Of a stretch of DNA of 64,000 nucleotides, positions 10,764 to 20,648 are shown piece after piece. Each line of letters opens with the position of its first letter. Position 1 is the first letter of the stretch. This DNA comes from Medicago truncatula. Taxonomy: Eukaryota; Streptophyta; Magnoliopsida; Fabales; Fabaceae. The notes below the pieces were generated by a model. The model ran no database searches and was not told the DNA's origin. It was given only the letters and a program-made list of their open reading frames with translations. The stretch is taken from assembly GCF_003473485.1 (NCBI RefSeq), contig NC_053046.1:41191832-41255831 (forward strand), read 5' to 3'. A program made the translations under genes and the position numbers.

Positions 10764-11165
10764 ATCTGCACATTTAGTTTTACCCAATCTGGTTGTTTTT
10801 CCATGAAAGCTGCTCACTACTTATCTTTTCCCCAGCATTCCCACTACTTATCATTCTTTCTCTTTTTACACCAAAATAAAGAAGGAAAGGAAGAAGATTC
10901 ATGGGGGGGAGTGAGGAGGAGAGTGAGAATGTGAGTTGGTGTGAGGAAACGGGAAAGTTTAGAGGTGTATTTATAGAGGGGATTGTAACATATGTTATAT
11001 CTACCATAAATAAGGTCAAAAAACATGTTAAATCTTAACAAAAACGTGTAAAAAATATTAAAATGCAATGAACAAAGTCAAAAAAACGTTTGTTCTTGAG
11101 GCCAAGATTAATACTAGCGTGAGTTAACTCACGCCCAGGTTAACACTCGTGTGAGTTAACTCACA
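10764..11165. repeat. Internal right-end-like unit of MULE-A
   Basis: This stretch repeats, with divergence, the layout of the true right end (13740-14110) and of the MULE-C right end (30540-30900). The order is a purine-rich GAGTGAGGAGGAGAG block, GTGTGAGGAA, TATTTATAG, a GGTCAAAAAAC block, CAAAAAAACGTTTGTTCTT, then palindromes centred on GTTAAC (11115-11165). It indicates an ancient internal duplication or an older nested relative. Confidence 0.65.
10968..10976 (-). promoter_or_regulatory. Minus-strand TATA box in the internal MULE unit
   Basis: CTATAAATA on the minus strand, followed by a long CT-rich leader (complement of 10895-10960) such as is usual in plant 5'UTRs. The same arrangement stands at 13809-13817 and 30634-30642. 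A short minus-strand frame of about 40 codons starting near 10901 follows, without recognisable features. Confidence 0.4.
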
Positions 11166-11344
11166 TCAGTTTGGCCGGTGGTCAAGAACACATTTTATGA
11201 ACTTTGGTCGATTATTCAACACTTTTATTGAGTTTTACACGTATTTTTTTTTACTGTTATTTGACTGAATTTAGTGCATATGAAACCTATGCACTAAATA
11301 ATTTTCAATTAGGCCTTTATTCTTATTTTTTGGTTACATTTAGT

Positions 11345-11560
11345 CCTTTATTCTAAATTATTTTATTAACTTTATTCTAAATTATTTTATTTACTTTATT
11401 CTAAATAATTTTATTTACTTTATTCTAATTTATTTTATTAACTTTATTCTATATTATTTTGTTTACATTAATCTAAATTATTTTGTTTACATTAATCTAA
11501 ATTATTTCATTTACTATATTCAAATTATTCGATTTACTTTATTCTAATTTATTTATGCAC
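11345..11560. repeat. AT-rich minisatellite in MULE-A
   Basis: About nine diverged units of 24-25 bp built on TTTATTCTAAATTATTTTAT with a short spacer. MULE-C carries four or five units of the same repeat at about 28597-28700, so the array belongs to the element family. Confidence 0.75.
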
Positions 11561-11617
11561 TTAAAATAAATATTGATTCGATATTATTCATTAAATAAAT
11601 ACAAATATAAATAAAAG

Positions 11618-13274
11618 TGTCATACCCCAATTTTTGACTTAAGGTCCCACTGACACATGTCACTTGACTCTGATCGATCTCTGATTTTTCAGTGAAAAAT
11701 GCGGCAGGGAGGTATTTTAAAATACCTCATTTTTGATTCCGAGTCGGGCCCTCTTTTCTCTCTTTATTTTCTTTTTATTTCATTATTTAATTTCCATCTT
11801 TTATTAATTTTAATTTTAAGGTTAGTTACTATTTTTATATTTAATAATTTTTATTTTTCATTTTTTAATTTTATTTTTCTTTACATAATTTAGTTTAATT
11901 TGTTTTTATTTTATTTTCGTATTAGATTTATTTTATTTTTATTTTATTTCTTTTTAATTAATTAGTGTTAAAAAAAATAAAGTGTCAATAGGTCCAAAAA
12001 TAAAATGTCCAAGGTCTAAAAAAAATTTAAGTCAAGTGTCAACTGTAACATTCCTTTTTCAAAATTCACCATAATTGTCCATCATTTCCATTAAACAAAT
12101 TTTCCTTTTTTCATCAACCTCCTCACCTATAAATAGAGCCCTCATTCCACACAATTTCACACACCAAAAGTTATCTTGAGTTGTCAAATAACTTTTCTCT
12201 CTTCTCCCTATTTAGCTTGTGTTGACGAGCTATTATTTTCTTCTCCCTCTTTTTTCTGTCCCTTCGGAATAAGTCCCTTCAGAAAAGTCCATTCGGAATT
12301 TAGTCCCTTCGGAATTTTGTCCCTTCGGTAATTTTTGTCCCTTCGGTTGTCCATTTCTTTTATTTTCTTGCATTTTATTTCTTTTTAGCATTTTATTTTA
12401 TTCTATTTAGCATTTTAATTATTTTTATTTATTTTCCAGCAATTAGAATGTATTTAGGTCCAATGTAAATATAAATAAAAAAGTGTGTGGGTGTGTGTGT
12501 CCTTTTATTTCTTTACCGCTTTAGATATATCCAAAAATGCAAAAAAATTAGATTAGAGATTTTGTGGTGATCCAACGTCACTACAAAAATCCACGCGCTT
12601 TTATTTTTATTGCTCTGTTAGTTTAATTTTCATTTAATATTCCAAAAATAACAAAAACATGCAAATAATCAAAATCACAAAAATATTTTCATAATAAACC
12701 TTGATTCTAAAATCAAGTGATCCTTTTTTATTTTATTTTTCTTAAGCAAACTTTCAATCAATTTAATCATACCTTGAGTCCATTTTCTTTTAAATTAAAA
12801 AATACAAACCAAATCTTATTTGCCACTTGACTTTTCTTTTAAAACCTGTTTCAAAACTAATAAAAATCACAAAATCAATCAAACGTCAATTTCTACCCCG
12901 AACTACGAGGTTTTGATCCCTTACGGGTACGTATGCAAAGGACACTCGTCCTTCCAAATCATAAAAAATTTAAATAAAGAATGTTTCTTTTTCTTTTAAT
13001 CACTACTTTTTAATTCCTTCTTTTAAGTAAAAAAACAAGCAAGTTAAAGCACGAAAAATAAATAAAATCAAGAGGTCCTCGTATATTACTACGAATATTT
13101 AGGGTGCTAATACCTTCCCTAAATATAACCAACCCCCGAACCCTAAATCTTTCAATATGGGGTGTTTTCAACTTTTTCCCCTTTTTTTCTTAAAAATTAA
13201 ATGTTCAGTCGTGAAATAAATTAGTGAGTCAAAAACTAATCAAATAGCCTTGATCTCCGAAAAATGACGCGACA
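11618..13274. mobile_element. Solo LTR 2, probably Ty3/gypsy (Ogre-like)
   Basis: This 1,657-bp unit starts TGTCATACCCCAATTTTTG and ends ATGACGCGACA, flanked by an exact 5-bp duplication AAAAG (11613-11617 and 13275-13279). A TATA box (CTATAAATAGAGCC, near 12129-12142) is followed by repeated GTCCCTTCGGAA motifs at 12258-12345 and a late block around 12895-12950 (CCCCGAACTACGAGG, then GATCCCTTACGGGTACGTATG). I associate that combination with legume Ogre-type LTRs. No internal region or second LTR is present, so it is a solo LTR. Family assignment is from memory. Confidence 0.85.
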
Positions 13275-13457
13275 AAAAGTAAATGAACTAAATTATATTT
13301 ATTCATTAAATACAAAATTGGAATATAAAAGCAAATATAAAATAAAAAGGAATGAACTAAATTGATGCATATAACAATATCTCATTTTATTAATAATTCA
13401 TACAATACAATAATTCTTACAATAATTTATTCAAATTCACTACTTATTTTCTCCTTC

Positions 13458-13711
13458 TTTGGGATAAAAAGTGAACAATCTTCATGGGGTAAAATAGTGA
13501 GCAGCCTTCATCGGGAAAATACATCATCAACCCTTGGGCTAAATTTAAATTTGATTTTTTTTATACCCCAAGAAGAATCTTTTTACCCACGGTAAAAAGT
13601 TTATGGAGTAAAAAAAAGCAAATTTAAACTTATCCCAAGGGTCGATCACTTCCTCATGTCGGCTTCTCACTATTTTACCCCGACGAATATTGATCACCTT
13701 TGCCCCCAAAG
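13458..13711. repeat. Large hairpin H3 in MULE-A
   Basis: An inverted repeat with arms of about 110-125 bp: CTTTGGGATAAAAAGTGAAC at the left against the complement ending CACCTTTGCCCCCAAAG at the right. Inner matches include GGGGTAAAATAGTGAGCAGCC versus GGCTTCTCACTATTTTACCCC, and CAACCCTTGGG versus CCCAAGGGTCG. MULE-C retains a diverged version of this structure around 28940-29130 and 30471-30530, broken by solo LTR 3, so the hairpin is a family trait. Confidence 0.8.
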
Positions 13712-13808
13712 AGAATATTGAAAAAGAAAGAAAGAAGAGAAATAGAGGGAGAGAGTGAGGAGGGGGAGAAAGTGATATGGTGTGAGGAATTAGGGAAGTA
13801 TGGAGGGG

Positions 13809-13817
13809 TATTTATAG
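13809..13817 (-). promoter_or_regulatory. Minus-strand TATA box at the MULE-A right end
   Basis: CTATAAATA on the minus strand, about 360 bp inside the right terminus, followed by a CT-rich leader (complement of 13735-13800). Transcription from here would run inward through hairpin H3, opposite to the 115-codon gene. Paired inward promoters resemble the two-gene layout of maize MuDR. No second protein is recognisable, so a noncoding transcript is possible. Confidence 0.4.
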
Positions 13818-13969
13818 GTGGGAATGGTAGTATAGGTTGTAAACACCATTAATGTGGTCAAAAAACGTGTAAAATAATGTTAAAAACGTGTGGATTGAAT
13901 GTTGAAAAACTGACCACAGACCAAAAAACGTTTGTTCTTCAGTTCTGCACCGGCCAACTGACGCGAGTT

Positions 13970-14120
13970 AACTCACACTCATAATACACTAGCGCAAGTT
14001 AAGTCACGCTACGTGACTTAACTTAGGTAAAAAAATACACTAGCGAATTTTAAGTCACGTAATGTGACTCAACATAGGTAAAAAATACACTAGCACATGT
14101 TAACCTGCGTAAGGACATTT
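13970..14120. repeat. Subterminal palindrome and direct-repeat array, MULE-A right end
   Basis: ACGCGAGTTAACTCACACTC is followed by three AATACACTAGCG-type repeats alternating with GTTAAGTCACGCTACGTGACTTAAC, a diverged TTTAAGTCACGTAATGTGACT block and CATGTTAACCTGCG. The last element mirrors TGCGCATGTTAACATGCG at the left end. The palindrome order differs from the left end, showing that the arrays evolve by gain and loss of units. Confidence 0.7.
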
Positions 14121-14184
14121 TAGACATTTATTTTGGGAATGAGTGATACTCTTTGGGTAATAATGAGCAGAATTCATTTTCTAT

Positions 14185-14785
14185 CATCTTTTTATGATCA
14201 TATGCAATCTACCGGATTTTGTATGTCTTAGGTACCCATCATATCGTGGATCAAATATATGGCCCAGAAGCACATTACCAGAAATTGAATTGGGGATATT
14301 TCCCAAAGCCTAAATTGATTTTGCATTTGCAATGTTTGTTTTTCTACCGAATTCGGAATTTGCCCATGCCCACAACACCTTTCAAATTTTAAAATCCAAA
14401 AAAGAAAATTTTTAGAAGGAACAAAAAGAGGGGTGCGCGAGAGGCGAAAGATGGAAAAACAATATCTTTTAAATCCCCACAAGAAAACATCACACCACAT
14501 GTCTATAGAGGCTCTGTTCGATAAAAACAGTAGATAACTGATAGTTTATAGTTTAAAGCGGATGACTGATAACTTATGACTGATTTATCTATCTCTCTCT
14601 TTCTCCTTTTTCATTGTGTGGTGAATTCTTCATTCTCCTCAATCATCTACTAACTTGAGCATTAGTACATGCGAGTACCTAGCATCAAACTACTTACACG
14701 ACCATCATTGAGGTATAATTCAGATCGTAATCAAAATACTTGAAGAATATAGATGTAACCAATTAAGAAGAATCTTATTATTTTA
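14185..14785. other. Spacer between MULE-A and MULE-B
   Basis: About 600 bp with no supported gene. A 90-codon minus-strand frame at 14228-14500 has no recognisable domain and is not called. Around 14515-14585 there is ACTGATAGTTTATAG/ACTGATAACTTATGACTGAT-type repetition of the sort found in hAT-derived fragments, without clear ends. Confidence 0.45.
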
Positions 14786-15375
14786 GAATTATGCTCTCCA
14801 CCCAGCACAAAACACTCGCGCCCTGCAGTGTTGTCGAAAATACCCATGCGTTAGTTAACTAACGCAAGTGTAAAACTATGCGTTAGTTAACTAATGCTGC
14901 GTTACTTAAGTAACGCGTGAGTTAACTCACGCTAGTTTTCTTTCTCATTTTCCTTCTTGAAATTAATAGCTACATGATGCATGATGGTGGAGAGAGGTTG
15001 AGCACAAGATGCATGTTGCCACGTTAACAGTACAAGTCGCTATAAGTTTTATAGTAAGAAATATGACTTTGCATTAAAAATTTAGAACTTATTATGATTC
15101 TTAAAATCACTTTGGAATATTATAATAGCAGGTCAAGATGCATGATGGTGGATAGAGGTAGAGCACAACATGCATGTTGCCACGTTAACGGTAGAAGTCA
15201 CTTACGTCTAAATTGTACTAATTCATAAAATAAAATTTTAGTGTTCACCTCTCTCAATTTTGGTGCTCATTGCTCAATATAGGTGAAAACAAAACTAGCG
15301 TGAGTTAACTAGCGCATGGGCATTTTGGACATGACTGCAAGGCGCGAGTATTTTGTGCTAGATGGAGAGCAGGAT
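14786..15375. mobile_element. MULE-B: short Mutator-like element
   Basis: The inverted ends are GAATTATGCTCTCCACCCAG on the left and the complement of GAATCCTGCTCTCCATCTAG on the right, continuing with AGCACAAAA(C/T)ACTCGCGCC. Both then carry GTTAAC palindromes (14845-14940 left; 15295-15320 right). The tips match MULE-A and MULE-C. The flanking 9-mers (ATTATTTTA, ATTATCATC) share only six of nine bases, so the TSD is decayed or the true end is a few bases away. The 590-bp element encodes nothing; inside it two diverged copies of a 72-bp segment lie at about 14974-15046 and 15135-15206. Confidence 0.75.
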
Positions 15376-16180
15376 TCATTATCATCGCAGGAAAAAACCA
15401 TATATATGAAGATTCAATGTGAAAGTATGTCATCGTATGGATCCCCATTTTCAAGTAGAGATTGATGTCCCTAATCATGACCAACTTTAACATCTTATGG
15501 AATTGATGTGTTCACAACAATAGTTATACCAGCCATTGTTCTTTTAAGTTGAATTCATGCACAATCCAATTGAAATCGTGATCGGGAGAATCAAACTTTC
15601 AAATTTATAAGTGTTGATTCATAACATATGTAATTTTGGATTAGTCGCCGTATTTTTTATTATTATCCTTTTTATATTAAACATTAATTGATTAATGATA
15701 ATAGTTAATTTTATTTTGGTAAAAAAAAAAATATAACTTTTGAATGAATTCTCAAAATGGTCTTTTAAGACCGGTATTAACCAGTTCCCTTTGCTTTACA
15801 GAAATTTCAAAATGGTTCTTCATATTACACAAAGTTGATCAAGTTAGTCATTATATCAATCTTAGTCATTGCATTTCATGGTTTTTATATAAAACAGTAC
15901 AAAATAATATATAGGTATAGATATATTACATAAACAAAAATAATATATTTTTGTATATATAAAAAACTAGTCACACCTTATTCTAGGTGGTATTTTTTCT
16001 GGTTTAATATCCGGTCACACATATTTTTCTTTAGCAACAAAAAAAAATTACTTTTTTTAAAGATACTTTTTTTTAAAGATGATTGGACATTAAAATAGGA
16101 GTTATATTGTTCTCAATATATCTGTTGCACTTTATAGAAAAATACGTTTGACCAGCTCAAAAAGGAATATTTACAGTTGA
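15376..16180. other. Intergenic region
   Basis: AT-rich with no supported gene. Repeated phrases such as AAAATGGTCTTTTAAGACCGG (15755-15775) and AAAATGGTTCTTCATATTAC suggest remnants of small inverted-repeat elements, without clear termini. Confidence 0.4.
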
Positions 16181-16499
16181 GGTTAAGTAAATTTTCCTTC
16201 AACTTTTAGTTCCTATAAAATTTTCAATCACTATTTTTGATCCTTATTTTTAAGTAAATTTTTGTATTTTTTTAATGAAATTATGCAAAAATTTATGGAA
16301 TATTATAAAAATCACTCAAAAAAAAAAATTAGAATTTTAAAAAAAATACGAATTCTACATATGAATTTACTTTAAACCATAAACGAGAGACCAAAAGTAA
16401 AGATCGAAAATTTTATAGGAACTAAAAGTTGAAGGAAAATTTTAAAAAGATTAAAACGAAAAATTAATATATTTATAGAGACTAAAAACATATTTAACC
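16181..16499. mobile_element. Inverted-repeat MITE, probably MULE-type
   Basis: The left half holds TTTTCCTTCAACTTTTAGTT, then CCTATAAAATTTTC; the right half holds the complement (GAAAATTTTATAGGAACTAA, then AAGTTGAAGGAAAATTTT) and ends ACATATTTAACC. The left tip GGTTAAGTAAATTTTCC is shortened relative to the right. Flanks ACAGTTGA and CAGTTGTGA suggest a decayed 9-bp duplication. A partial copy of the right half lies at about 36115-36215. Confidence 0.65.
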
Positions 16500-17066
16500 C
16501 AGTTGTGATCATTAGCAACAAAAAATATTGTCATTCTAATTACAAATTAATATATATTTACACAAAATCAAAACGGTAGACAAAAAAGGAAAAACCCATC
16601 AACCCATACCATACCCGATCGAAAACGACACCACCATTCACATTTCGAATCTGAACCGTTACCTTTTTTCTGAAAAAGCATAAATAAAAAGAAACTCTAA
16701 TTTTTCAATTTCATCATAAACAAAAAAAAGAAAAGTTAAAGTGAAAAAACATTTTCATTTTTCACAAAACCCTAATCCATCGCATTTCTACACCTTTCAT
16801 AAATCTAAGGTTATCTTTTCTCTATCACACTTTCCCGGAAAATTCACTCAGAAAATTCTCAACTCCATTTTCTCGCTTCACTCTTACGGTTTCTCTCTTC
16901 ATTTCACTCTTCACTCGCTCTTACTTTTGCATTTCAATTTATTCACTAATTCTTCATTTTATTTTTTGCAATTTCTTTCATAGATTTCGATTTGTTGATT
17001 TTTGCGATTTTTAACAGATTTTGTTTTTTGCGATCTTTTTGTATTTTTTTTTTTGCAGAATTAACA

Positions 17067-18002
17067 ATGGCGGATGACGGTGTTTCAAACGGTGTTGTTG
17101 ATGATCAGTATGAGGATCAATCGGTGACGAAGATCTCGGCGTTGGAGAAGGAGAGAGATGAATTGGTGCAAGAGAATAACGAGAAGAAGGAGGAAATCAA
17201 GAAGTTGACGCTGGAGATGGAAGAACTGAGGAGTAAGGGTGAGGAGATGAGGGAGAAGATTGAAGAGATGCGTGATGTGGTTGAGAAGTCTCAGGATTCG
17301 GCGAAGGCGGCTGAGGTTATCGCGGCTAGGGCGGCGGATCTTGAGACGCAGATTGCGAGGATGCAGCATGATATGATCACAGATATGAGTGCTGGGGAGG
17401 AGATGAAGAAGGAGGCTGAGGGTTTGAAGGAGGTTTTGAAGGACAAGGAGGGTAGGGTCGAGGAGTTGGTGAAGGAAGTGGAAGGGTTGAAGAAGGTGAA
17501 AGCGGAGAGTGAGGCGAGGGTGAAGGATTTGGAGAAAAGAATTGGTGTACTTGAGATGAAGGAAATTGAGGAGAGGAATAAGAGGATTAGGGTTGAGGAG
17601 GAACTGAGGGATACAATTGGTGAGAAGGATAGGGAAATTGATGGTTTTAGAAACAAGGTTGAGGAATTGGAAAAGGTTGGTGCTGAGAAGAAAGATGAGG
17701 CTGGGGATTGGTTGAATGAGAAACTGAGTTATGAGAAGGCACTTAGAGAATCTGAGGAGAAAGCAAAGGGTTTTGAATCACAAATTGTTCAATTGCTTGA
17801 GGAAGTTGGGGAGTCTGGGAAGATGATCAAGTCACTGAATGAAAAAGCTGCTGAGATTGTCGGTAGAGAGATAAATGGGATACATGGTGAAGAGAAGGAT
17901 TTTAAGTTGCAGTGGCCGATTGTAGCAGCGGGAGCAGGAACTACGGTAGCAGTTTTTGGTGCAGCTGCGTTGATCTATGTGTACTGCGCCAAACGGAGGT
18001 GA
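17067..18002 (+). CDS. PMD2: Tail-anchored coiled-coil protein, PMD1/PMD2-like
   Basis: 311 residues starting at ATG 17067, the first ATG downstream of a TTTTTTTTGCAG acceptor-like site at 17047-17058; longer readings of the frame lack an ATG. From about residue 20 to 280 the chain is almost continuous charged heptad coiled coil (many E, K, R and L; no long hydrophobic run). It ends in a single transmembrane segment, residues 286-307 or so (WPIVAAGAGTTVAVFGAAAL), followed by CAKRR. A long cytosolic coiled coil with a C-terminal anchor and short basic tail is the architecture of Arabidopsis PEROXISOMAL AND MITOCHONDRIAL DIVISION FACTOR 1/2, which sit on those organelles and promote proliferation. 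The length matches the family. Another tail-anchored coiled-coil protein cannot be excluded, because coiled coils resemble one another. Confidence 0.75.
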   Translation: MADDGVSNGVVDDQYEDQSVTKISALEKERDELVQENNEKKEEIKKLTLEMEELRSKGEEMREKIEEMRDVVEKSQDSAKAAEVIAARAADLETQIARMQHDMITDMSAGEEMKKEAEGLKEVLKDKEGRVEELVKEVEGLKKVKAESEARVKDLEKRIGVLEMKEIEERNKRIRVEEELRDTIGEKDREIDGFRNKVEELEKVGAEKKDEAGDWLNEKLSYEKALRESEEKAKGFESQIVQLLEEVGESGKMIKSLNEKAAEIVGREINGIHGEEKDFKLQWPIVAAGAGTTVAVFGAAALIYVYCAKRR

Positions 18003-20399
18003 TTTTTCTGTGATGTGGGAATACGAATGGGAGGGTGTAGAGGTTAGATTACAAGTCTTTTTACTCACAAATATGCTTCAATTTTGTTAGTCATGAAATA
18101 ATGATGCTTCTATGGCTTTTGTTTTTGAAGCCTTTTTGATATATGTCAAAGTTGGCATACTGGTTTGGTTGTTGGTTGCTTGTTGAGGATTAAAACTATT
18201 GTGTGTTAAGAGCAATGCTCTGATTAACTGCAGTTACTAGGTTTATGCTGTAGTGATTACAAGTCTATTATAGTTGCTTAATAGAATGTAAAATTGAAAT
18301 TGATGTCTTTGTTTATAGCTTGTTTGGAATTTGGATTCACATTTATTCCCCACGTCCCGTTGTTGTGCGTCTAAGAAATTTCTAAAGCTGCAATTTTGAG
18401 CTTTGCATTAATAGTGCGTTTACCAGCCTTTTTTAACGTGGTTCCAAACAGCCACTTAGTTTAATTTAATCCTTACCTGTTTGTGTTGTGGAGGTTAACA
18501 ACAGCACTGTTGGCTGTTCAAGGAGGCTGACTTGTTAGCTCCTGTATTTCATATTCTCTGTGTTGTCCTTGATATTACTTCTTGTCAAGTTGTTCAATTT
18601 CTTTGCAATTAGTCATCCGATGGTGAATTTCACTGAATTTATTTGTTTAGATGTAGAATATAGAAAATCTAGTCTGTGAATCATATATGATGGTTATATA
18701 CTATGATAGTATGCGTATTGAATAGAACACTGAGCCAAACCATGTTAATTGGAAGTCGTCTTTATTTCTTATTTCTTGTTGTTTATATATAGTTGTTTGT
18801 GATCTTTGGGCCATTTTGTAGCTACTGTAGGAAAGTGCTCAGACGAAGATGTTTTACTTCTAGTAGAGGGTCACATAGTTTCATAATGAATAGAAAATCA
18901 ATTTAGAAAGACAGTAAAATCTTAGTTGCTTTTGAGCAATTGTTGTGAGTGCTGTGTTTACTGCAGCATATACTCGCTGAAGAATAATTTTTGGCCTTCG
19001 CTTAACGAACTTGCTTGAAGCGTCCACAAGTCTAGTTGGATTGTGTTATAGGAAAAATGAACATTGACCTGAGGTTAAATAGAGTGGATTAATTTGGTAT
19101 CTTTTCTAAATTTTACCTCATCACTACTTAATTTTGTCCCTCTACCCCAATTCGGTGTTAACTAATTTTGCCCGTAACACTTGCGAAAAACCACTATAAT
19201 TCTTGACACTTTCTAAAATTGGAAGTGCTCCGGCACTTCCTAAAATTGGAAGTGCCAGAAATGAATATTCATTTTTGGCACTATTATTTAAATGAATATT
19301 CAGTTTTTTTTTTGAAAGAAATGAATGTCCAGTTTTGGCACTTTAAATTTTGAACTGAAGCATTCATTAACTTGTTGGTTTGATAGAGGTTGGTTGGGTC
19401 CAGTGTTGTTCAATCAGGCCTGATCTAAATTGATGAATAGTTGCTCTTTAGGCACCTCAAAATCATGTCATAACTTTCGATCGGCCATTTTTGGGTCAAA
19501 TCTGATTGAGTCAATTATTTGATTGGCTTTTTTTAGCAAGGTGAGCAATTTTGATTGAGTTGGGTTAGGTCTAGTGTTGTCAACCAATATTCTTTAAATA
19601 GGTTGGGTTAGTTCAAACCATGATCACTCGTAGGTTTGCAATATTGTCTGCTAATTTTTTAGTTCTTTGTTGTAGTTGAGTAGTTTTTCTTTTACAATGT
19701 GGTCTATTTTGTTGATTTTAAGATCACTGCCAGACCCGTTGATAAAATGGGAGCCAAAACTTTAGAATACATTTTTGTTGTTTTTTTTTTTTTTTTTTTT
19801 AAGAAACCAAAACCAGCTCCATCAAAATTAATTGGCATATTAGAGAACATTGAACCTGAGGCCTTGAGAGTAGCACACTCCAAGGTCCGAAGGCAACACT
19901 ATTAGGCCAATTAATTTTGATGGGGCTGGTTTGGTTACTTAAAATATATATATATATATATATGCTGTTACTATTCTAGGCCACCAGTTGACGATGTTGT
20001 TGAGCCAGAACTCAATTAACGTAATGCGATTCTGGATTGTTGGGATGATCAACACACAATTTGAATTTTTTATTTGTTTTGTGAAGTATGAATATGTACT
20101 ACTTGGTCTTTTTATTGGACGGTTGGAATTTCATAACTGTATGTAATTTCAATTTGAACTCGATTTTTTACGGCATGGCATGTAGGCCTAACTCTATCTT
20201 TATGGCAAAATGCATGAAACTCACTCATTTTCTCCTCCTATAAAGTGGAGCGATAATTCATTTGTGCATGGATATAACAACAAATAAGTCCATAAAAATA
20301 TCATAATTAGGAGAAAAATAAAGAAACATGCAAGATGTTTGTTACTTCGTATAATGCCGGATGTAATGTGCAACTGAAATAGTTTTGGACTAAATAACC
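18003..20399. other. Region downstream of the PMD-like gene
   Basis: The first few hundred bases are probably 3'UTR. The rest is AT-rich without a supported gene. Features: short palindromes with TTGGAAGTGC and GCACTTCC near 19200-19265, a poly-T run (19779-19800) leading into the hairpin at 19801-19940, and a (TA)n run near 19946-19964. The frame at 19699-19905 runs through the poly-T and is not credible. Confidence 0.45.
19801..19940. repeat. Hairpin with 36-bp arms
   Basis: AAGAAACCAAAACCAGCTCC, then ATCAAAATTAATTGGC (19801-19836), is repeated in inverted form at 19905-19940 (GCCAATTAATTTTGATGGGG, then CTGGTTTGGTTACTT) with only a few mismatches. The 68-base loop is unrelated sequence. 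It sits between a poly-T run and a (TA)n run. It could be a small inverted-repeat element or a source of small RNA; no TSD was found. Confidence 0.7.
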
Positions 20400-20648
20400 C
20401 GTGGTTTATTGAAGTTTACAATATGAAAACTGGAATTTGGTAGGGTACTATCTCACCACTTTGAAACCAAATCAAAGCAGTAAAGCCTACAAGAAAACGC
20501 AAAAGAACATGCCTCACAATATGAGGCTCAAAATCAACGTGTAAAAGCAAGTTGACTGCTTTAATAGGGTGCCCTCGCAGCATGAGAACTGCTGCATTGC
20601 CTCGATATACCTTTGCTCATGGGCCAACCTCCTGCAAGCTCCCAACTA
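20400..20648 (-). other. Possible 3'UTR exon of the acidic-protein gene
   Basis: The coding sequence that ends at 21796 is followed 9 nt later by a strong 5' splice site (ATCAAG, then GTGAGTAAAA; near 21787). The next good acceptor on the minus strand is TTTTTTGGTTCAAATAG, ending near 20649, and it opens into sequence less AT-rich than its surroundings. A frame of about 45 codons there is not continuous with the main protein, because the stop precedes the junction. The stop lies within 50 nt of the junction, so it would not be expected to trigger nonsense-mediated decay. The exon's far end is a guess. Confidence 0.4.

Larger units (their letters stand above)
5454..14175. mobile_element. MULE-A: Mutator-like element with nested insertions
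   Basis: The element starts GAATTCTGCTCATTA and ends with the inverted counterpart TAATGAGCAGAATTC. It is flanked by a perfect 9-bp duplication, ATTTTCTAT, at 5445-5453 and 14176-14184; 9-bp TSDs with long inverted ends define Mutator-like elements. The outer 80 bp or so of both ends align well, including TAAATGTCTAAAATG. Inward lie arrays of palindromes with GTTAAC or CTTAAG centres. Contents in order: a TATA box, a 115-codon gene with an apparent 5'UTR intron, solo LTR 1, two hairpins, a PIF/Harbinger-like element, an internal copy of the right-end unit, solo LTR 2, a third hairpin and the right end. Removing the three later insertions and their TSDs leaves roughly 3.8 kb. No transposase was found, so it is non-autonomous, although the 115-residue protein may be transposon-derived. 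Confidence 0.9.

Noticed and set aside
14228-14500. 90-codon minus-strand frame between MULE-A and MULE-B
   Set aside because: No ATG-proximal promoter, domain or codon bias; probably chance.
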